64,000 bases of DNA from Flavobacteriales bacterium UBA7666 (GTDB taxonomy: Bacteria; Bacteroidota; Bacteroidia; Flavobacteriales_D; Crocinitomicaceae), in the NCBI GenBank assembly GCA_002483265.1, contig DLHO01000018.1, positions 215,405-279,404 of the forward strand. Direction: 5' to 3'. Positions 1 through 6,996 of the stretch are shown here, in pieces (position 1 is the first letter of the stretch; the number at the start of each line of letters is the position of its first letter). The notes below the pieces were generated by a model. The model saw only the letters and a program-made list of their open reading frames with translations, made no database searches and was not told where the DNA came from. The translations under genes were made by a program, and so were the position numbers.

Positions 1-22
1 CTACCGACTGAGCTACATCACC
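1..22 (-). tRNA. tRNA, 5' part only (cut by window edge)
   Basis: Read on the minus strand, the first 22 bases give a seven-base acceptor strand (GGTGATG), the TA at positions 8-9 and the D-arm GCTCAGTCGGTAG typical of bacterial tRNAs. The anticodon lies outside the window, so the amino acid cannot be assigned. Confidence 0.85.
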
Positions 23-39
23 ATCCTTAATTGTGGGGG

Positions 40-47
40 CAAAGATA
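40..47 (-). promoter_or_regulatory. -7 promoter element for the partial tRNA
   Basis: The minus strand reads TATCTTTG, a perfect TAnnTTTG element. It ends 17 nt upstream of the tRNA 5' end, which is compatible with a short tRNA leader. Confidence 0.6.
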
Positions 48-100
48 GTAATAGAATTCATTCCTCCTAAAAAAAAGTGAAAATTTTTCTAAATCAATCC

Positions 101-108
101 TATCTTTG
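101..108 (+). promoter_or_regulatory. -7 promoter element directly before coaX
   Basis: TATCTTTG matches the Bacteroidota -7 consensus TAnnTTTG. Only six bases separate it from the ATG at 115, so the expected transcription start falls at or next to the start codon and the mRNA may be leaderless. Confidence 0.65.
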
Positions 109-114
109 TGCCAG

Positions 115-864
115 ATGGAGCAAGGAAATAAATCAATTATAGTCGATGCAGGAAATACCCGCATCAAGGTTGGTTTGTTCCAAGATTCTAATATCCAAGA
201 GGTTCATGCTTTTTCAAATGATGAATTGGATAAACTCAAGTCCTATCTGCTGAAACACAAAAATAATCCGGGAATTATCAGCTCGGTTCGTTCCGATAAG
301 AACACCAAATGGATCAAAGGACTACTTCCCAACGCCATTCTATTCAGTAACAAACTACCTGTTCCGCTTACCAATAATTACGAATCTCCAAATACACTTG
401 GGATAGACCGCTTAGCAAATGCCATTGCAGCAGCCAATATTTCGGAGAAAAATGCGTTAGTGATTGACGTTGGAACCTGTATTAAATATGATTTTGTTCG
501 TTACCCCCAAATTTATGAAGGCGGAAGTATTTCACCGGGAATTGAATTGCGGTACCGGGCTATGAATCAGTTTACGGGAAAATTGCCGTTGATCGAAGAT
601 CGGATCCAGGGTCCGTTTCTTGGAAAAAACACATTGGACGCTATGCGGAGCGGTGTGATGAACGGAATGCATTTGGAAATGGTCGGTTTTATCGAAGAAT
701 ATCGACGGCTTTATCCCGAATTAACAATTTTTCTCACTGGTGGCGACAGTCAATATTTTGAATTAGGTAATAAATATGGCATATTTGCCGACGAGAATTT
801 AACCTTAAAAGGATTATTAATAGCACTCTTACATGCCCAAACAACTCTTTCTTCTAGTCTTTAG
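115..864 (+). CDS. coaX: Type III pantothenate kinase
   Basis: CoaX phosphorylates pantothenate, the first committed step of coenzyme A synthesis in the cytoplasm. The product (249 residues from the ATG) is of normal family length and begins with the ASKHA phosphate-binding motif IIVDAGNTRIKVG. It also carries the GIDRLANAIAA segment, the VIDVGTCIKYDF motif and a glycine-rich GGSISPGIELR motif, all typical of type III enzymes. A TTG at 106 would extend the frame by three residues but sits inside the promoter element, so the ATG at 115 is preferred. The end overlaps the next gene by 32 nt, which suggests coupled expression. The assignment is firm; only the exact start is uncertain. Confidence 0.95.
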   Translation: MEQGNKSIIVDAGNTRIKVGLFQDSNIQEVHAFSNDELDKLKSYLLKHKNNPGIISSVRSDKNTKWIKGLLPNAILFSNKLPVPLTNNYESPNTLGIDRLANAIAAANISEKNALVIDVGTCIKYDFVRYPQIYEGGSISPGIELRYRAMNQFTGKLPLIEDRIQGPFLGKNTLDAMRSGVMNGMHLEMVGFIEEYRRLYPELTIFLTGGDSQYFELGNKYGIFADENLTLKGLLIALLHAQTTLSSSL

Positions 865-2188
865 TACTATTTCGTGTTTCACTATGTGGGCACAAACCAC
901 TTCATCATCACCGTATAGTACGACTGGTATTGGCGAAGAAGGAGGACTTCCGGAAGCCCAATACGGGGGATTGGGAAATATTTCTGGTATTTCTTTTGAT
1001 TCCACATTGATCAATACGTATAATCCTTCCAGTTATTCTCTACTGTCTTTTGGACAACCCTTGTTTTCAGTTGGTGTTAGTTCTAAATTCTCCACTTATA
1101 CCGGGAATTCAGGAAGTTTTCAGGGGAAAACAACAGGGATTTCGAATATTACGATGGCAATTCCAATCGGGAAATACTTCGGGATTGCTTTGGGACTAAA
1201 GCCTTTTACAAGAAAAGGATACGATTTGAGCCAGCGCTCTTTTTCATATGACGATTCCACAACCTTCAATTACAAAGGTTACGGATCAACGAACCTGCTT
1301 TTTGTTGGTTTGGCATATTCCATTATTAAAAATGAAAAATCCTACCTGAGTGTCGGTTTGAACTTAGGATATTTATTTGGGTCCGTTACGAACGAACGCA
1401 GCAGTGTGTTTGACGCAAACAGCCCTGCAGGCGGTGTTGATTTAACAACCTACCGATTGAAATCACTGCATGTTTCATTTGGAGCCAGCTATCAACGCTT
1501 TCTGGATATAGACAAACGCAAACAGTTGTTCCTGTCTGCTGTTTACACGCCAAAAATTTCCATTAACTCGTTCCGCGATTATTCTTTGTTTTACGCAACT
1601 AACGTGAATAATCAACTTTCATACACGGATACGATTAGCTACATTGACAACAGCAAAGGGAAAATTGTTTTCCCAAGCAAACAAACTATTGGAGCAGGAT
1701 ATACCTTTACACCAGACACGCGGAATTCAGATAAAATGAAGTATCAATTGGGCGTATTTGCTGAAGTGGATCTGATCCAGTGGAAAACCTACGCTGAAAA
1801 CTTTGATGCACACGCTTCTACGGCTCTATTCTCCAATACATTCGTTTCCAAAGTAGGTTTACAGTTTATTCCAACTGTGGATATCACCAAAAAATCAAAG
1901 GGAATTAAATATTTCTCTAGAATCAAATACCGAATCGGAGGTCAATACGGTTTATTGCCAAACACAATAAACGGAAGACAATTGAAAACCGCAGCAGCAA
2001 CAATTGGGTTAGGCTTTCCTTTCTTAGCTCAAAAAACAAATTCATCTTTGAATATCAGTTTCCAATATGGTTCCAATGGAACAGGAAATGCTGCTGATCT
2101 GAAAGAACGATTCTATTCCATCAATTTCGGGATCATCATTGCTCCTTCTTCTTACGAGAAGTGGTTCAAAAAATACAAACTGGATTAA
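833..2188 (+). CDS. Outer-membrane beta-barrel protein of unknown function
   Basis: This 451-residue protein has an N-terminal signal peptide (hydrophobic stretch at residues 4-18, cleavage likely after MWAQ). It is then rich in alternating, aromatic-containing strands and glycine-flanked turns, and ends close to an aromatic-rich strand, as expected for an outer-membrane beta barrel. The start lies inside the end of coaX (32-nt overlap) and its stop overlaps the ATG of the LptC-like gene (TAATG), so the three genes look like one transcript. I do not recognise a named family. The context with an LPS-export protein suggests a role in the outer membrane, which is inference. Confidence 0.75.
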   Translation: MPKQLFLLVFSTISCFTMWAQTTSSSPYSTTGIGEEGGLPEAQYGGLGNISGISFDSTLINTYNPSSYSLLSFGQPLFSVGVSSKFSTYTGNSGSFQGKTTGISNITMAIPIGKYFGIALGLKPFTRKGYDLSQRSFSYDDSTTFNYKGYGSTNLLFVGLAYSIIKNEKSYLSVGLNLGYLFGSVTNERSSVFDANSPAGGVDLTTYRLKSLHVSFGASYQRFLDIDKRKQLFLSAVYTPKISINSFRDYSLFYATNVNNQLSYTDTISYIDNSKGKIVFPSKQTIGAGYTFTPDTRNSDKMKYQLGVFAEVDLIQWKTYAENFDAHASTALFSNTFVSKVGLQFIPTVDITKKSKGIKYFSRIKYRIGGQYGLLPNTINGRQLKTAAATIGLGFPFLAQKTNSSLNISFQYGSNGTGNAADLKERFYSINFGIIIAPSSYEKWFKKYKLD

Positions 2189-2736
2189 TGAAGGTTGGAC
2201 AAACATTATTTCCTATTTGCTTTGCATGCGTAATGGTGTTTAGTTCTTGTGTGAATGACATTGATGAAATCAAACAAATTACTTTTAAGTCAACAGATCC
2301 TGAGCAAAAAACGGAGGAATTGTATGTCTTGCAAACAGAAGGTGGTTTCGCTCAATTCAAGTTGTATGCTCCTTTAGCGGAAGCTTATTCCAAACCGGAA
2401 CAGGTTACCAAGTTTAAAGAAGGAATCAAAGTGGAATTTTTTGACGACGGAGGAAAACCGGAATCGATTCTGACAGGACTTTACGGCGAGATCAATGAAA
2501 CGAAAGGAACGATGCGCGTTTTAGACTCGGTTCAACTGCACAATCCGGCACGGAAGCAAACCCTCTACACGGAAGCACTTTACTGGGATCAAAAAGATAG
2601 TCTTATCTTTACAGACAAAATGGTCATGATCAAAAGCCCCACTGAACTCATTTATGGAAAAGGGATTCGCGCTAAGCAGGATTTTTCTTATTATGAGTTT
2701 TTGGAACCGCAAGGTCGTATTTCAATTAAAAAATAA
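2188..2736 (+). CDS. lptC: LptC-like LPS export periplasmic lipoprotein
   Basis: LptC is the bitopic or lipid-anchored component of the Lpt bridge that moves lipopolysaccharide from the inner to the outer membrane. The 182-residue product starts with a lipoprotein signal peptide ending in the lipobox FSSC. The body has the short alternating strands of the LptC/OstA beta-jellyroll, including KVEFFDDGGKPESILTG and a second strand set around EALYWDQKD and IYGKGIRAKQDF, which are common in Bacteroidota LptC. The ATG at 2188 overlaps the upstream stop by one base and places the signal peptide correctly. An upstream GTG at 2161 would add nine residues inside the previous gene and is unlikely. The family call rests on pattern recognition, without an alignment. 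Confidence 0.75.
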   Translation: MKVGQTLFPICFACVMVFSSCVNDIDEIKQITFKSTDPEQKTEELYVLQTEGGFAQFKLYAPLAEAYSKPEQVTKFKEGIKVEFFDDGGKPESILTGLYGEINETKGTMRVLDSVQLHNPARKQTLYTEALYWDQKDSLIFTDKMVMIKSPTELIYGKGIRAKQDFSYYEFLEPQGRISIKK

Positions 2737-2742
2737 GGAGAC

Positions 2743-2961
2743 ATGAAATTATATAATCGCATTATGGAGCTTTTTTGGCTGGCAATGGGAATTATCATCA
2801 TTATTCTGGTTACAGTAATGTGCCTGAAAGAAAGTTTCAGCAGCTGGGCTGTTTATTATGCTTTTGCTTTCATGGCATTGGGAACGTATTTCCTGAGAAG
2901 ATTTATGAGAAAGCGCATGGAAAAACACCAGGCTTTTTTAAGTAATCAAAAACAGAAATAA
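2743..2961 (+). CDS. Small two-helix membrane protein
   Basis: This 72-residue protein has two predicted membrane segments (about residues 9-27 and 34-51) followed by a basic, positively charged tail (RRFMRKRMEKH). By the positive-inside rule that tail should face the cytoplasm. The gene starts six bases after the LptC-like stop, so it probably belongs to the same operon. The family is not recognised. Its size and conserved placement behind lptC would fit an accessory envelope protein, but that is only inference. Confidence 0.7.
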   Translation: MKLYNRIMELFWLAMGIIIIILVTVMCLKESFSSWAVYYAFAFMALGTYFLRRFMRKRMEKHQAFLSNQKQK

Positions 2962-3023
2962 CCGTTCACACTCAAAGTTTGGGCTTTTAACTAATTTTCA
3001 ATCAATTAGCATATAAATCTCCT

Positions 3024-3031
3024 TATTTTCG
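3024..3031 (+). promoter_or_regulatory. Possible -7 element (one mismatch) for the DUF5686 gene
   Basis: TATTTTCG differs from TAnnTTTG at one base and lies 23 nt before the ATG at 3055. Confidence 0.35.
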
Positions 3032-3054
3032 TTTCACCAAATACTCCAGGTAAA

Positions 3055-5526
3055 ATGAAGCTTTTGAAGGTTTTATACCTACTCTCTTTTATTTGCATTC
3101 CTGCAATTTCCTTTTCTCAATGGAATTTGAGCGGAACTGTCGTGGATGAAAAAAAGCTTCCTATTCCCTTCGCCAATGTATACATCAAGAACAATACAGA
3201 TCTGCGGACTCAAACGGATGAAAACGGAAAATTCTCTCTCCAGCTTTTCGACGGGGAATATTTCATTATTGTCAATGCGACCGGTTACCAGGAACGCGAA
3301 ACGTATGTGGTTATTTCTAACAAAGGCGCGGTAAAAGAGATTCAACTCTTCCCCATAAAGATCAAGGACCTGGATGATATTGAAGTCTCCGCAAAGCGGG
3401 GAAACCCCGGAAGGGAAATCATGCTGGAAGTGGTAAAGAAACGCGACAAAATAAATCCATGGGCTTATCCTCATTCTACGGATGTATACATCAAGGCCAC
3501 TGAATCGATTGTCCGAAAGGAAAAAGAATCGGATTCAAAGAACGAGCGACAAGAAACAGATCCCTTTGAAGAAGAGAAACGCAAACTGGCGAAACTGGCC
3601 GGGAATATGAACTTTGCGGAAATTCAACTTACGCGAAATTATGCACCGCCAAACAAAGTGAAAGAGGTTCGGAATGCTTATGAATTGCGTGGAGAGGATA
3701 AAACCCTGTATTACACCACCACGGTCAAATCCAATTTCAATTTCTTTCAAAACCTGCTTCACCTCGAAGATTTGCATAGTACTCCGGTCATGAGCCCGAT
3801 TTCCGCACCCGGAATTCTATCCTACCGTTATCGTCTGGAAGCACAATACGAAGAAAACGGGAGAAAGATCGATAAGATCAAGATCATTCCAAGAATGAGT
3901 TCCACTTCTACGCTGACAGGGTATATCTATGTCATTGACTCGGTTTGGCTGATCCAAAAATTAGACCTGACGATGGAAAAAGGAAACTTGTTTCTATACG
4001 ATTACTTTTCTATCCATCAGGAATTTGAGCTGCAAGGAGATTCCATGTGTGTTTTGAAAGAACAGGTACTGGATTACGGCGTGAAATATAAAAATCAGAC
4101 TTCCACCTGCAAGACGCTTGCACAATTTTCGAATTATAACTTTCAGCCGAATTTCCCTCCCAAATTCTTTAACAACGAACTCGCAGTTACAACAGAAGAG
4201 GCTTATGAGCGGGATTCCAGTTTCTGGAAAGAGCAACGTTCCATTTCATTAACACCCGAAGAACAGCGGTTTATTATTATAAGAGATAGTATTCACGATG
4301 CTTTGAACCGGAAAGAATACCTGGATTCTATTGACAAGGTTTTCAATAAAGTGACTTTCCTGAAAGTGATCTGGTTTGGGGTTGAACACCGGAATCGTCC
4401 TAAAAAAGTACAATGGTCCATTAATTCACTGGCAGCAATTCTAAGGCCTTTGTATCCAGCCGGACCACGCGTTGCTCCGGGTTTCAATTACTTTAAGAAA
4501 TGGGAAGATCAACGAACACTGGATATAAACACCGAAATTTCTTATGGATTTCTGAACCACGACATCAAAGGTAATATCAACTCAGATTACCTCTACAATC
4601 CCTTTAAACAAGCCCGCTTGAAGATCGGTTTTGATCACGACTTTGATGCCATTGTATCCTACGACGCCATTACACAGATCTATAAACGGAGTAATTTCAT
4701 TGAAGCCACTTCATTAGATATCGGGCAAACTCAGGAGTACATCAACGGCTTGTATGTGGATTTCAACTTCCAGTTCTGTGAGCGGAGATCCATTAACGGA
4801 TATAAAAAAATGGGCTTTCTGGATGAGGTTATTCCCAATGACGATTTCAAACCCTTTCAGGGATATCAAGCCCTTTTGGGTGAAGTAACGGTTACCTATA
4901 CTCCCGGACAAAAATACATGCGTGAACCTCATCGAAAAGTAGTTCTGGGATCCAAATGGCCTTCTGTTTATGCTTATTATCAGCGCGGAATTCCAAAACT
5001 ATTCGGAAGTGATGTGGATCATGAATACGGATTGGTTGGAATCTATCAGAACTTTCAATTGGGAACTTTCGGAACATCTGCTTATCATATTAAATCGGGG
5101 AAATTTTTAAGTTCGAAGAATCTAAAAGACGCCGATTTCAAGTACCAGCGACGCAGTGATCCCATTTGGTTTTCGAATCCATTGTATTCATTTCAGGATC
5201 AGGATTCCTCACTGCCTTCCAGAGATTATTACATTGAAGCCCATTTCATCCACCACGACAACGGTTCCATCATGAATAAAATTCCTTTTATGAAGAAAAC
5301 CGGAATCGGATTGGTATTTGGTGCCGGTGCATTGTATGTTGCTCAATACAATTGGAAGCATTACGAACTACTTGCCGGAATTGAACGCAATTTCAAATTC
5401 TCGAAAAGAAGGCTTCGAATTGGTTTGTATGGTGTTTTCTCAGATGGAAATAATATTAGTCCGAGATGGACAGGTAAAATTTCTTTTGCTGTTCTGGATG
5501 ACCGGAACATGAAATTCAACTTCTAA
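3055..5526 (+). CDS. DUF5686/carboxypeptidase-regulatory-like outer-membrane protein
   Basis: This 823-residue exported protein has a signal peptide ending in ISFSQ. It is followed by a carboxypeptidase-regulatory-like beta-sandwich (about residues 24-100, WNLSGTVVDEKKLPIPFANVYI, with TDENGKFSL) and a long DUF5686 region ending in strands consistent with an outer-membrane barrel. The N-terminal domain is the same type found at the start of SusC-like receptors. The function of DUF5686 proteins is not established. A second family member lies at 60087-62486 on the minus strand. The gene stands alone, with 93 nt before it and a repeat element after it. The family call is good; no biochemical role is claimed. 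Confidence 0.85.
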   Translation: MKLLKVLYLLSFICIPAISFSQWNLSGTVVDEKKLPIPFANVYIKNNTDLRTQTDENGKFSLQLFDGEYFIIVNATGYQERETYVVISNKGAVKEIQLFPIKIKDLDDIEVSAKRGNPGREIMLEVVKKRDKINPWAYPHSTDVYIKATESIVRKEKESDSKNERQETDPFEEEKRKLAKLAGNMNFAEIQLTRNYAPPNKVKEVRNAYELRGEDKTLYYTTTVKSNFNFFQNLLHLEDLHSTPVMSPISAPGILSYRYRLEAQYEENGRKIDKIKIIPRMSSTSTLTGYIYVIDSVWLIQKLDLTMEKGNLFLYDYFSIHQEFELQGDSMCVLKEQVLDYGVKYKNQTSTCKTLAQFSNYNFQPNFPPKFFNNELAVTTEEAYERDSSFWKEQRSISLTPEEQRFIIIRDSIHDALNRKEYLDSIDKVFNKVTFLKVIWFGVEHRNRPKKVQWSINSLAAILRPLYPAGPRVAPGFNYFKKWEDQRTLDINTEISYGFLNHDIKGNINSDYLYNPFKQARLKIGFDHDFDAIVSYDAITQIYKRSNFIEATSLDIGQTQEYINGLYVDFNFQFCERRSINGYKKMGFLDEVIPNDDFKPFQGYQALLGEVTVTYTPGQKYMREPHRKVVLGSKWPSVYAYYQRGIPKLFGSDVDHEYGLVGIYQNFQLGTFGTSAYHIKSGKFLSSKNLKDADFKYQRRSDPIWFSNPLYSFQDQDSSLPSRDYYIEAHFIHHDNGSIMNKIPFMKKTGIGLVFGAGALYVAQYNWKHYELLAGIERNFKFSKRRLRIGLYGVFSDGNNISPRWTGKISFAVLDDRNMKFNF

Positions 5527-5545
5527 AGTATTCTTCCAGAAATAA

Positions 5546-5757
5546 AACCACATAGTCACATAGCAACATAGAAGATGATTGAAACGAAATACTCATAGAT
5601 TAAGTATGGATACTAAACTCTGGTAAAAAAACTGGGGTCTTCTGTGCTCGTCCTCAGATTATAACTTTTATCAAAGTTATCTTCGTCTTCAATCGCTACC
5701 GCGCTTTCTTGTGGTAAAAAACAAGGACTATGTGGCCTATGTATCTATGTGGTAAAA
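5546..5757. repeat. Dispersed intergenic repeat, copy 1
   Basis: The left end reads AACCACATAGTCACATAG and the right end CCTATGTATCTATGTGG, so the element is bounded by imperfect inverted ends built from ACATAG units. The first ~100 bases match, in inverted orientation, the sequence at about 25630-25730. The right end matches the right end of a third copy near 48755-48787. It has no coding capacity. Confidence 0.8.
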
Positions 5758-5768
5758 GAATGATGTGC

Positions 5769-5799
5769 TTGTACAAATCAAATCTACTGTGTATCTTTG
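5769..5799 (+). promoter_or_regulatory. metH promoter (-33 TTG and -7 TATCTTTG)
   Basis: TATCTTTG at 5792-5799 is preceded after a 20-nt spacer by TTG at 5769-5771, matching the -33/-7 layout of Bacteroidota housekeeping promoters. Transcription would start around 5805, just before the riboswitch. Confidence 0.65.
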
Positions 5800-5815
5800 C
5801 GTCAGATCTTTGATA

Positions 5816-5932
5816 TAACTTATGAAGAAAGGTGGAGGGACAGGCCCTGCGAAACCTTGGCAACCTGCCGTTTCAACGCGAAAAGGTGCCAAATCCGATT
5901 CATCAGCCATGGCTGAAGAAAAAGATAAGTTA
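5816..5932 (+). promoter_or_regulatory. SAM-I (S-box) riboswitch controlling metH
   Basis: The core GGTGGAGGGACAGGCCC, then GAAACC-TTGGCAACC, and later AAGGTGCCAAATCC, matches the conserved SAM-I aptamer. Helix P1 is formed by TAACTTAT (5816-5823) with ATAAGTTA (5925-5932), and TCAGCCATGGCTGA forms the P4 hairpin. S-adenosylmethionine binding normally represses methionine genes, and this aptamer lies directly upstream of metH. A 7-bp hairpin (AAGTAGT/ACTACTT, 5934-5952) follows without a U-tract. Control is therefore more likely translational than by termination; that part is inference. Confidence 0.92.
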
Positions 5933-5988
5933 CAAGTAGTTCAGTACTACTTCCCCAACTTCATAGTTTGCAAAGAATAAATAAAGCT

Positions 5989-6996
5989 ATGAAAGACATC
6001 AAGCAATTACTAAAAGAACGTATTCTCATTCTCGACGGAGCTATGGGAACCATGATTCAGCGTTATAATCTGGACGAAGACGACTTCCGTAAAGGTTGGT
6101 TTGAAGATCATCCACACAAATTGAAGGGAGACAATGATTTGCTTGTCTTAACTCGCCCGGATGTAATCAAAGAAATTCACGCGCAATATTTAGAGGCTGG
6201 AGCGGATATTATTGAAACCAATACGTTTGGTGCAACAACGGTTGCTCAGGCAGATTACCATTTGGAACATGCCGTTTACGACATCAACTATCACGGAGCA
6301 AAAATAGCACGTGAAGTGTGTGATGAATTTACAGCTAAAAACCCGGACAAACCTCGTTTCGTAGCAGGATCCATGGGTCCGACAACCAAATTGGCATCCA
6401 TGTCTCCGGACGTAAATGACCCCGGATTCAGAGCAATCACGTTCAATGAATTGGTTATTGCTTTTAAAGAGCAGGCAACCGGTTTGATGGATGGAGGAGC
6501 AGATTTCTTATTGGTGGAAACAATTACAGATACCTTGAATTCAAAAGCAGCCATGTTTGCCATTGATGAATTGAGTGAAGAGCGGGGAATTCAAATTCCG
6601 ATTATGATCTCAGGAACCATTACCGATCAAAGTGGACGTACTTTAACCGGTCAAACCACAGAAGCATTTTTAGTTTCCGTTTCTCACATGCCACTTTTAA
6701 GTATCGGGTTGAATTGCGCTTTAGGTGCAGATGCGATGAGGCCTTACTTACAGGTTCTATCCAATCAGGCTCCATTTGCAATCAGTGCGCATCCAAACGC
6801 AGGTTTACCAAATGAGTTCGGGCAATACGATGAAACTGCCGAAATGATGGGTTCTCAAATTGAAGAATTTCTTCAGGAAGGCTTGATCAATATCATTGGA
6901 GGTTGTTGTGGAACAACTCCGGAACACATTCGCAAAATGGCTGAAATTGCAGCTAAATACTCACCAAGAAAAATCAGCGAAACAGCAAACGCATGA
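5989..6996 (+). CDS. metH: Methionine synthase, homocysteine-binding subunit (split MetH, part 1)
   Basis: This 335-residue protein corresponds to the N-terminal homocysteine S-methyltransferase domain of cobalamin-dependent methionine synthase. It starts with KERILILDGAMGTMIQ and has the zinc-site cysteines expected of the family, one in GLNCALG and a pair in GGCCGTTPEH near residue 305. It binds and activates homocysteine for methylation from the corrinoid partner encoded next. A TTG at 5968 opens the frame earlier, but the ATG at 5989 gives the usual N-terminus. The stop overlaps the next start (ATGA), indicating translational coupling. Splitting of MetH after this domain is seen in other Flavobacteriia, so this is not a frameshift: the downstream frame has its own start and the domain boundary is exact. 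Confidence 0.95.
   Translation: MKDIKQLLKERILILDGAMGTMIQRYNLDEDDFRKGWFEDHPHKLKGDNDLLVLTRPDVIKEIHAQYLEAGADIIETNTFGATTVAQADYHLEHAVYDINYHGAKIAREVCDEFTAKNPDKPRFVAGSMGPTTKLASMSPDVNDPGFRAITFNELVIAFKEQATGLMDGGADFLLVETITDTLNSKAAMFAIDELSEERGIQIPIMISGTITDQSGRTLTGQTTEAFLVSVSHMPLLSIGLNCALGADAMRPYLQVLSNQAPFAISAHPNAGLPNEFGQYDETAEMMGSQIEEFLQEGLINIIGGCCGTTPEHIRKMAEIAAKYSPRKISETANA

Noticed and set aside
106..114. TTG start extending coaX by three codons
   Set aside because: It lies inside the TATCTTTG promoter element, and the ATG at 115 gives the normal N-terminus.
3079..3474. 131-residue frame antisense to the DUF5686 gene
   Set aside because: No motif or start signal, and it lies wholly within a well-supported gene.
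5546..5600. Regular ACATAG units as a possible CRISPR array
   Set aside because: The units are 6-10 nt apart and have no spacers of uniform length; they belong to a dispersed repeat.
5934..5952. Hairpin after the riboswitch as an intrinsic terminator
   Set aside because: The stem is A/T-rich and no T-run follows.
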